From positions 1 through 7,063 of the forward strand of contig CAKUKL010000076.1 of assembly GCA_934662925.1 (NCBI GenBank): a stretch of DNA of 7,063 bases, given 5' to 3'. The stretch comes from an uncultured Oscillospiraceae bacterium (GTDB taxonomy: Bacteria; Bacillota; Clostridia; Oscillospirales; Oscillospiraceae). The notes beneath the pieces are model-generated. The model was not told the origin of the DNA. It searched no databases and saw only the letters and a list, made by a program, of their open reading frames with translations. Position numbers and translations under genes: made by a program. Shown here in pieces: positions 1-5,283 of this stretch (position 1 is the stretch's first letter; every line of letters begins with the position of its first letter).

Positions 1-1056
1 ATCGGCGGCATCACCAAGCTGGTGGGCACCAACCCCGTGCTCATCGCCATCGGTACCGCCATTCTGGCCATGATCGTCCATCTGGACGGCTCCGGCGCCG
101 TTACCTTCCTGATCTGCGTGCCCCCGCTGGTCCCGCTGTATGACGCCGTCGGCATGAAGCGCACCACGCTGGCCACCATCGTGGCCATGTCTGCCGGCAC
201 CATGAATATCCTGCCCTGGGGCGGCCCCACCATCCGCGCCGCCACCGCCCTTCAGGTGGATGTGGTCAAGGATCTGTTCCTCCCCGTGCTGCCCGCCGTC
301 ATCGCCGGTCTGGTGTGCGTGATCGTCTTCGCCGCCCTGCTTGGCCTGCGTGAGAAGCGCCGTCTGGGCAACGTGGCCCTCAACAACATTGAGTACAAGG
401 CTGCTGAGCTCACCGACGAGGAGAAGGCCCTCGCCCGTCCCCACCTGTTCTGGGTCAACATCATCCTCATCATCGCCGCCATCGTGGCCCTGCTGTTCTC
501 CGGCTTCGCCCCCGCCGTTGTCTTCATGCTGGCCTACGTCGTGGCCACCGTCATCAACTATCCGAAGGTCGCCGATACCAAGGCCCGTGTGGACGCCCAC
601 GCCAAGAGCGCCATCATGATGTGCTCCGTCCTGTTCGCCGCCGGCGCGTTCTGCGGCATCATGAAGGGCACCGGCATGATCACCGCCATGGCCAACGCCC
701 TCGTGTCCATCATCCCTCAGTCCATGGGCCGCTTCTTCCCCGTCATCACCGGCGTCATCTCCATGCCCGCCTCCCTGCTGTTTGACCCCGACTCCTTCTA
801 CTACGGCGTGCTGCCCGTGCTGGCCCAGACTGCCGAAGGCTTCGGCGTGGCCGGCGTCAACGTGGGTCAGGCCGCTATCCTCGGCCAGATGACCACCGGC
901 TTCCCCGTCTCCCCGCTGACCCCCGCCACCTTCCTGCTGGTGGGTCTGGCCGGCATCGACCTTGGCGAGCATCAGAAAAAGACCATCCCCCTCGCCTTTG
1001 CCCTCACCATCATCATGCTGATCGTCGGCGTCATCACCGGCGGCATCACCATCTGA
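1..1056 (+). CDS. CitMHS-family citrate/carboxylate-metal:H+ symporter, 5'-partial
   Basis: Integral membrane transporter of the CitMHS family, whose studied members import citrate complexed with Mg2+ or Ca2+ together with protons. The frame is open from base 1, so the gene starts outside the window. A GTG at 22 is internal, not a start, because no ribosome binding site precedes it and family members are about 430 residues against about 351 here. Family-typical motifs seen are [11 protein letters not shown] (79-111), [11 protein letters not shown] (211-243), [15 protein letters not shown] (784-828), and FPVSPLTP followed by [11 protein letters not shown] (901-975). The fragment has roughly eight to nine hydrophobic segments, a charged loop at about 346-450 (REKRRLG to EEKALARPH), and a hydrophobic C-terminal helix ending at TGA 1054-1056. 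It lies 40 bases upstream of the AtuA gene on the same strand, so it is probably co-transcribed. The family is clear. The true substrate (citrate or another di/tricarboxylate) cannot be read from the sequence. Confidence 0.93.
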   Translation: MGGITKLVGTNPVLIAIGTAILAMIVHLDGSGAVTFLICVPPLVPLYDAVGMKRTTLATIVAMSAGTMNILPWGGPTIRAATALQVDVVKDLFLPVLPAVIAGLVCVIVFAALLGLREKRRLGNVALNNIEYKAAELTDEEKALARPHLFWVNIILIIAAIVALLFSGFAPAVVFMLAYVVATVINYPKVADTKARVDAHAKSAIMMCSVLFAAGAFCGIMKGTGMITAMANALVSIIPQSMGRFFPVITGVISMPASLLFDPDSFYYGVLPVLAQTAEGFGVAGVNVGQAAILGQMTTGFPVSPLTPATFLLVGLAGIDLGEHQKKTIPLAFALTIIMLIVGVITGGITI

Positions 1057-1096
1057 CACTGACCGACTGTTTTTCTGGAAAGGAAGTCTTGATACT

Positions 1097-2440
1097 ATGA
1101 AGAGCATCCGCATCGGCTCCGGCGCCGGTTACGCCGGCGACCGTCTCGAGCCCTCCCTTGAGCTCATTGAGAAGGGCGATCTGGACTATATCAGCTACGA
1201 GTGTCTGGCCGAGCGCACCATCGCCATCGGCCAGCAGGCCAAGCTCAAGGACCCCACCAAGGGCTACAACGGCCTTCTGGAGCACCGCATGGAAAAGGCC
1301 CTGCCCCTGTGCTGGGAGCACAAGGTGAAGCTCATCACCAACATGGGCTCCGCCAACCCCGAGGCCGCCGCCCAGAAGTGCGTGGAGATCGCCCGCAAGC
1401 ACGGCCTGACCGGCATGAAGATCGCCTGCGTTACCGGCGACGACCTGCTGCCCGTCATCGACAAGTACATGGACACCGAGGTCTGGGAGACCGGCGAGCC
1501 GCTGTCCAAGCTCCCCGGTGAGATCGTCTCCGCCAACGCCTACATGGGCGTTGAGGGCATCCTCAAGGCGCTGGACATGGGCGCCGACGTGGTCGTCACC
1601 GGCCGCGTGTCCGACCCCGCCATCTTCATGGCCCCCATCATCCACGAGTTCGGCTGGGCGCTGGACGACTGGGATAAGCTGGGCAAGGGCACCATGATCG
1701 GCCACCTGCTGGAGTGCGGCGGCCAGGTCACCGGCGGCTACTACGCCGAGCCGGGCAAGAAGGACGTCCCCGGCGTGGGCCATCTGGGTTTCCCCATCAT
1801 TCAGGTCAGCGAGGATGGCTCCTTCTTCGTCACCAAGGTCCCCGAGGCCGGCGGCATGGTCACCCCCGACACCTGCGCCGAGCAGATCTGCTACGAGATC
1901 CACGATCCCACCAAGTACCTGACCCCCGATGTGGTGGCCGACTTCCAGCAGGTGAAGTTCACTCAGGTGGAGAAGGACGTGGTCAAGGTGGAGGGCGCCA
2001 CCGGGCGGCCCAAGACCGAGACGTTCAAGTGCTCCATCGGCTACCGTGACTGCTACATCGGCGACGGCGAGATCAGCTACGGCGGCCCCGGCTGCCTGAA
2101 CCGCGCCAAGCTGGCCCTCGATATCATCAAAGAGCGGCTGGAGCTGGTGGCTCCCGGCCAGTTCGACGAACTGAAGTTCGACCTCATCGGCTGCAACAGC
2201 CTGTACTGGAACCCCGATTACAAGTATAACGAACCCTCCGAGGTCCGGGTCCGTGTGGCCGGCCGCGCCAAGACCAAGGCCGTCGCCGATCTGGTTCCCA
2301 ACGAGGTGGAGGCCCTCTACACCAACGGCCCCGCCGGCGGCTGCGGCGCCGTGAAGCGCACCCGGGACATCGTCTCCGTGGCCTCCATTCTGGTCAGCCG
2401 CTACGACGTGAAGCCCGAAGCCAAGATCTTCGTGGTCTGA
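1097..2440 (+). CDS. AtuA-family (DUF1446) protein, core domain only
   Basis: Cytoplasmic 447-residue protein of the 'acyclic terpene utilization AtuA' / DUF1446 family. The name comes from the Pseudomonas citronellol/geraniol cluster, but the reaction is not established, and none of the terpene-pathway carboxylase genes is visible here. Family signatures run through the whole length: IGSGAGYAGDR (6-16), YECLAERTIA (34-43), ITNMGSANPEAA (80-91), VTGDD (112-116), VVTGRVSDPAIFMAP (166-180), HEFGW (183-187), GHLLECGGQVTGGYYAEPG (202-220), and YEIHDPTKYLTPDVVADF (266-283). The glycine-rich N-terminus and the late GPAGGCGAVKR stretch (411-421) are conserved-looking. The ATG at 1097 is supported by AAAGGAAG at 1079-1086, 10 bases upstream. 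The protein ends at residue 447, without the extra C-terminal domain that long AtuA proteins carry. That domain is encoded separately 19 bases downstream. Family assignment is firm; the substrate is unknown, with a small organic acid suggested only by the adjacent transporter. Confidence 0.94.
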   Translation: MKSIRIGSGAGYAGDRLEPSLELIEKGDLDYISYECLAERTIAIGQQAKLKDPTKGYNGLLEHRMEKALPLCWEHKVKLITNMGSANPEAAAQKCVEIARKHGLTGMKIACVTGDDLLPVIDKYMDTEVWETGEPLSKLPGEIVSANAYMGVEGILKALDMGADVVVTGRVSDPAIFMAPIIHEFGWALDDWDKLGKGTMIGHLLECGGQVTGGYYAEPGKKDVPGVGHLGFPIIQVSEDGSFFVTKVPEAGGMVTPDTCAEQICYEIHDPTKYLTPDVVADFQQVKFTQVEKDVVKVEGATGRPKTETFKCSIGYRDCYIGDGEISYGGPGCLNRAKLALDIIKERLELVAPGQFDELKFDLIGCNSLYWNPDYKYNEPSEVRVRVAGRAKTKAVADLVPNEVEALYTNGPAGGCGAVKRTRDIVSVASILVSRYDVKPEAKIFVV

Positions 2441-2441
2441 G

Positions 2442-2448
2442 AAAGGAG
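2442..2448 (+). promoter_or_regulatory. Ribosome binding site that decides the start of the 99-residue gene
   Basis: AAAGGAG begins two bases after the AtuA stop codon. It lies 11 bases before ATG 2460 but only 2 bases before the in-frame GTG 2451. Spacing therefore supports ATG 2460, giving MKLWEIAHSRTGDKG, which is also where the family's conserved sequence begins. Confidence 0.8.
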
Positions 2449-2459
2449 ATGTGCAGTAT

Positions 2460-2759
2460 ATGAAACTCTGGGAAATCGCTCACTCCCGCACCGGCGACAA
2501 GGGCAACATCTCCAATGTGTCCCTCATCGCGTATGACGCCAAGGACTGGGAGCTCATCCGTGAAAAGGTCACCCCCGAAAAGGTGAAGGAGCACTTCAAG
2601 GGCATCGTCAAGGGCGAGGTCGTCCGCTACGAACTGCCCAACATCCACGCGCTGAACTTCGTGATGTACGCCGCGCTGGGCGGCGGCGTCACCCGCTCCC
2701 TGTCCGTGGATATGCACGGCAAGGGCCTGTCCAGCTACCTGCTAGATATGGAGATCTGA
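2460..2759 (+). CDS. AtuA C-terminal-like ferredoxin-fold protein (stand-alone)
   Basis: Soluble 99-residue protein that matches the C-terminal 'AtuA-like ferredoxin-fold' domain of long AtuA proteins. Despite the fold name it has no cysteines, so it cannot bind an iron-sulfur cluster. The diagnostic motif is AHSRTGDKGNISN at residues 7-19 (a small-residue/RSGDKG-type signature), followed by SLIAY (21-25), YELPNIHALNFVMYAALGGG (57-76), and the polar end LSVDMHGKGLSSYLLDMEI (81-99). An in-frame GTG at 2451 would add MQY but is too close to the ribosome binding site. The 19-base gap to the preceding AtuA gene implies co-transcription, and the two products probably form one complex equivalent to a full-length AtuA. 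Function is unknown; co-occurrence with a CitMHS transporter hints at organic-acid metabolism. A different DUF that often accompanies DUF1446 (DUF4387) was considered but does not fit the motif. Confidence 0.87.
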   Translation: MKLWEIAHSRTGDKGNISNVSLIAYDAKDWELIREKVTPEKVKEHFKGIVKGEVVRYELPNIHALNFVMYAALGGGVTRSLSVDMHGKGLSSYLLDMEI

Positions 2760-2813
2760 TCCACCCGAACTTTCCCCCGATTTGCCGGATCCCCCCGGCC
2801 TGAACGGAAGCAT

Positions 2814-2842
2814 CTGAGGCTCCGCTTGGCTTCAGTGTTTTT
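2814..2842 (+). terminator. Probable Rho-independent terminator of the CitMHS-AtuA operon
   Basis: CTGAGGCT (2814-2821) pairs with GGCTTCAG (2828-2835) as an 8-bp stem with two G-T pairs and a six-base loop, directly followed by TGTTTTT (2836-2842). It lies 55 bases after the stop of the last operon gene. The stem is modest and an alternative fold with CGGA/TCCG upstream is possible, so this is a probable call. Confidence 0.5.
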
Positions 2843-2869
2843 ACTCCCAATTCATTTCTTCCCCGGCAT

Positions 2870-2903
2870 GGGCGGCGCACGGGCTTGCCTTCGTGCGCCG
2901 CCC
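2870..2903. repeat. 12-bp perfect GC-rich inverted repeat (hairpin)
   Basis: GGGCGGCGCACG (2870-2881) is the exact reverse complement of CGTGCGCCGCCC (2892-2903), with a 10-base loop in which a small GG/CC pair can form. No T-run follows on either strand, so it is not a canonical intrinsic terminator. It could be a back-up terminator, a 3'-end mRNA stabiliser, or a transcription roadblock after the weaker terminator just upstream. Confidence 0.65.
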
Positions 2904-2960
2904 TTCCCCCATTCCGCACAATAAAATCATGTTCCGGCCGGTATTCGGCGCCGTGCCGTG

Positions 2961-2983
2961 GTAATGAAGCATCAAATCATTAC
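2961..2983. promoter_or_regulatory. Dyad GTAATGA-N9-TCATTAC, candidate operator
   Basis: Two 7-base arms are exact reverse complements separated by nine bases, with arm centres 16 bases apart, which suits a dimeric helix-turn-helix regulator binding successive major grooves. It lies in the AT-rich part of the gap, 120 bases before the hydrolase start and downstream of the TAAAAT element at 2922-2927. Which regulator would bind is unknown, and no regulator gene is in the window. As RNA it could only form a weak hairpin. Confidence 0.4.
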
Positions 2984-3083
2984 AAAAGGGAATCACCGCA
3001 CATCGTCAAAGCCATGCCAGACATGAATTTTTTGTTTCAAGAGGGAGCTGTCTCCTTAATTTCCAGCACAAAAAGAGATTTCC

Positions 3084-3091
3084 AAAGGAGG
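3084..3091 (+). promoter_or_regulatory. Strong Shine-Dalgarno of the secreted hydrolase
   Basis: AAAGGAGG is a near-perfect anti-16S match located 11 bases before ATG 3103. It fixes that ATG as the start, which also gives a clean signal peptide. Confidence 0.85.
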
Positions 3092-3102
3092 AAACCACCG
3101 AT

Positions 3103-5214
3103 ATGAGAAAAAGAGTCGTATCCCTGCTGCTTGCAGGCGTGATGTCCCTGTCCCTGATCCCCTCCGTTTTTGCCGCCGGAGCCGCGGATAAGGAAAAGAC
3201 CTATCCCGTCCTGACCGAGAAAAACGAAACCTACGTGCCCCTGCGCTCCATCGCGGAGGATCTGGGCTTCAAGGTCTCCTGGGATCAGAAGACCGCCACC
3301 GCCACCGTGTCCAACGACGTGTACTCCGTGAAGATCCAGCCCGCGGACAAGAAGGCCACCGCCAGCTACGCCAAGGACGCGATCGCCGTCCCCATGACCG
3401 TGAAGGATCAGCGCATCTATGTGGCTGAGAGCTTCTTTGAGGAAAAGCTGGACACCGTCATCACCGTGGACGGCAAGTCCGCCACCGCCGCGGCCTCCGG
3501 CATGGCCGCCACCCGCAACTCCGTCCGCGCCAATGAGTACGGCGTGAAGGAGTCCTATGAGTACGAGCGCTACGAGGTCATGCTGCCCATGGACGACGGC
3601 GTGAAGCTTCGCACCATCGTGTATAAGCCTGTCGGCGAGGGCCCCTGGCCCACCGCCTTTACCCGCGGCCCCTACCCCGCGCAGGAAGAGACCAAGAATA
3701 CGCTGGGCGAAGAGTACGCCAAGCGCGGCATGGCCTACGTCTACCAGTACTGCCGCGGCAAGGGCGGCTCTGAGGGCGAGTACATCGCCAACGTGGACGA
3801 GCGCCGGGACGGCATCACCAGCCTGAACTGGCTCAACGACCAGAGCTGGGTCAAGAGCATCGGCATGCACGGCCACTCCTATCTGGCCCTGACCACGTGG
3901 ATCGTGGGCGACAGCCTGCCCGACAAGGTAGCCGCCCTCCACGTCCAGTGCTACGGCGTGCTCCGCAACCTGTCCGTCAGCCACTCCGGCCTGGTGGCCT
4001 GCGACAACATCATTGCCTGGACGCTGGGCAACTGCACCGACAAGTACACCTATGACAAGTACATCGAGTCCGCCCAGTACCTGCCCGGCATCAAGGCCGA
4101 CGACGACCTGTGGGGCGGCAACGTCGAGGGCTACGACGACTGGATCAATCACCCTGACTTCACCGATCCCTACTGGAACGAGGGCGTCTGGGGCGACCTG
4201 AAGACCGCCGTCAGCGGCATCGACGTTCCCACCACCATCTTCGGCGGCTATTTTGACCATCACTTTGAGGGCACCGTCGAAGGCTGGAACCTGCTGAGCG
4301 AGGAGACCAAGGCCAAGAGCCACATGGTCCTGGGCTGCTGGAACCACGGCTTCGGCTACACCGCTCAGTGGAAGGGCGGCAGCAATTACAACTACAACGT
4401 GGATACCGACACCTTCAACTGGTTCTACTCCATCATGGTCAACGATAAGATCCCTGCCACCGGCATCGACGCCTACGCCGTGGGGCAGGACAAGTGGGTC
4501 CATCTGGACAGCTTCCCCCTGAAGGCCGACAGCGAGCTGACCTATTACCTGACCAAGGACGCCACCAAGTCCGACGGCACCGCCTCCGCTCTGTCCACCA
4601 AGAAGCCCGCCAAGGAAGAGACCTTCACCTACAAGTACGATCCCTCCGATCCCAAGTGGGCCGAGGGCGGCGAGTGCTTCCTGTACAGCTTTGCCCAGAC
4701 CCGCAACGGCAAAACCAGAGACCTGCGCGGCAGCAACGAACTCTCCCCCGCCGGCTACCGTGACGACGTGATCACCTTCATCACCGATCCCATGGACAAG
4801 GACACCACCCTGGCCGGTAATCTGATCGCCAACCTCTTCGTCAGCACCGACGTGGAGGACACCGCCTTTACCTACACCATCAGCGAGGTGGACGCCGACG
4901 GCACCGCCCACAACATCCGCAACGGCCTGCTGACGCTGGCCTACCGCAATGACCGTTACGCCGCCGCCGTCAACGACTACAAGCCCGGCCAGATCGTCGA
5001 GATGAAGATCGAGTCTCTGCCCATCGTGTGGACCGTCGCTCAGGGCAACCGCATCCGCATCGACATCTCCTCCTCCAACTTCCCCGAGTTCACCAACCAT
5101 ACCAACACCGTGGGCAACTGGGCCGAGCAGACCACCTACAAGGTCGCCAACCAGACCATCTACGTGGGCGGCGAGCACGCCAGCTCTGTCACCCTCCCCG
5201 TTCTCTCCAAGTAA
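3103..5214 (+). CDS. Secreted CocE/NonD-family serine hydrolase with N-terminal stalk domain
   Basis: Exported 703-residue alpha/beta hydrolase of the CocE / X-Pro dipeptidyl-peptidase S15 superfamily, which cleaves esters or amides. A Sec signal peptide occupies residues 1-24 (MRKR, hydrophobic core, VFA cleavage site before A25). Residues ~33-125 form a copper-amine-oxidase-like N-terminal 'stalk' domain (YVPLRSIAEDLGFKVSWD at 44-61), common on clostridial surface proteins. The catalytic domain (~150-440) shows FTRGPYP (186-192, Tyr191 as likely oxyanion-hole residue), RGKGGSEGEY (218-227), nucleophile Ser259 in GHSYLA (257-262), Asp385 in GGYFDHH (381-387), and His415 in CWNHG (412-416). 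The C-terminal beta-sandwich (~460-700) ends with the typical NRIRIDISSSNFPEF (649-663). All three catalytic residues are present. Oddities are Ala262 where the usual GxSYxG motif has Gly, Tyr216 where the family usually has Asp before xRG, and six cysteines in an exported protein. The gene stands alone between its own leader and a strong terminator. The natural substrate is not predictable; names such as cocaine esterase would mislead. Confidence 0.93.
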   Translation: MRKRVVSLLLAGVMSLSLIPSVFAAGAADKEKTYPVLTEKNETYVPLRSIAEDLGFKVSWDQKTATATVSNDVYSVKIQPADKKATASYAKDAIAVPMTVKDQRIYVAESFFEEKLDTVITVDGKSATAAASGMAATRNSVRANEYGVKESYEYERYEVMLPMDDGVKLRTIVYKPVGEGPWPTAFTRGPYPAQEETKNTLGEEYAKRGMAYVYQYCRGKGGSEGEYIANVDERRDGITSLNWLNDQSWVKSIGMHGHSYLALTTWIVGDSLPDKVAALHVQCYGVLRNLSVSHSGLVACDNIIAWTLGNCTDKYTYDKYIESAQYLPGIKADDDLWGGNVEGYDDWINHPDFTDPYWNEGVWGDLKTAVSGIDVPTTIFGGYFDHHFEGTVEGWNLLSEETKAKSHMVLGCWNHGFGYTAQWKGGSNYNYNVDTDTFNWFYSIMVNDKIPATGIDAYAVGQDKWVHLDSFPLKADSELTYYLTKDATKSDGTASALSTKKPAKEETFTYKYDPSDPKWAEGGECFLYSFAQTRNGKTRDLRGSNELSPAGYRDDVITFITDPMDKDTTLAGNLIANLFVSTDVEDTAFTYTISEVDADGTAHNIRNGLLTLAYRNDRYAAAVNDYKPGQIVEMKIESLPIVWTVAQGNRIRIDISSSNFPEFTNHTNTVGNWAEQTTYKVANQTIYVGGEHASSVTLPVLSK

Positions 5215-5238
5215 TATTTCCTCCTCTTCGGCAAAGCG

Positions 5239-5277
5239 GAAAGCGCCGGCCCATTCGGGCCGGCGCTTTCCTGTTTT
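5239..5277 (+). terminator. Rho-independent terminator of the hydrolase gene, possibly bidirectional
   Basis: GAAAGCGCCGGCCC (5239-5252) and GGGCCGGCGCTTTC (5257-5270) form a perfect 14-bp stem with the four-base loop ATTC, followed by CTGTTTT on the plus strand. It begins 24 bases after the hydrolase stop and ends 13 bases before the minus-strand spoIIE stop. It can therefore serve both convergent genes, although the minus-strand tail (CGCTTTGCC) is T-poor. Confidence 0.82.
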
Positions 5278-5283
5278 ATGCCG

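Larger units (their letters stand above)
2760..3102. other. 343-base intergenic region between the AtuA operon and the hydrolase gene
   Basis: No convincing gene lies here. The left half is GC-rich and holds a likely terminator (2814-2842) and a 12-bp perfect hairpin (2870-2903). The right half, from about 2911, is clearly more AT-rich than the flanking genes, as expected of a promoter and leader region. It contains a 7-9-7 dyad (2961-2983), an A/T run (3025-3037) and the Shine-Dalgarno of the hydrolase. Promoter elements are ambiguous: TAAAAT at 2922-2927 resembles a -10 but has no good -35, and TTGTTT (3032-3037) with TTAATT (3056-3061) at 18-base spacing is a weak sigma-A-like pair that would give a leader of about 35 bases. 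Confidence 0.6.

Noticed and set aside
1046..1903. A 285-codon minus-strand open frame over the AtuA gene
   Set aside because: Same antisense artefact: a repetitive Gly/Ala/Val/Asp-rich product, while AtuA family motifs are continuous on the plus strand.
2451..2459. GTG 2451 as start of the small AtuA-like protein
   Set aside because: Only two bases separate it from AAAGGAG; ATG 2460 has workable spacing and begins the conserved sequence.
2460..2759. Reading the 99-residue protein as an electron-transfer ferredoxin
   Set aside because: It contains no cysteine; 'ferredoxin-fold' describes only the expected topology.
2807..2973. Octamer GAAGCATC present at 2807-2814 and 2966-2973
   Set aside because: Only eight bases match and the flanks do not; this is compatible with chance.
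2885..3106. A small plus-strand frame whose TGA overlaps the hydrolase ATG (ATGA), resembling translational coupling, with possible starts at ATG 3014 or 3023
   Set aside because: No ribosome binding site precedes any of its starts, its longest version runs through the GC-rich hairpin, and the hydrolase already has its own strong Shine-Dalgarno. A 27-30 residue leader peptide remains possible but is unsupported.
3037..5178. A 713-codon open frame on the minus strand, antisense to the hydrolase
   Set aside because: It is a mirror of the strongly C-ending codon use of the plus-strand gene, which leaves few stops in antisense. Its product is a low-complexity Gly/Val/Ala/Asp/His string with no recognisable domain, and the plus-strand gene has signal peptide, catalytic triad and ribosome binding site.
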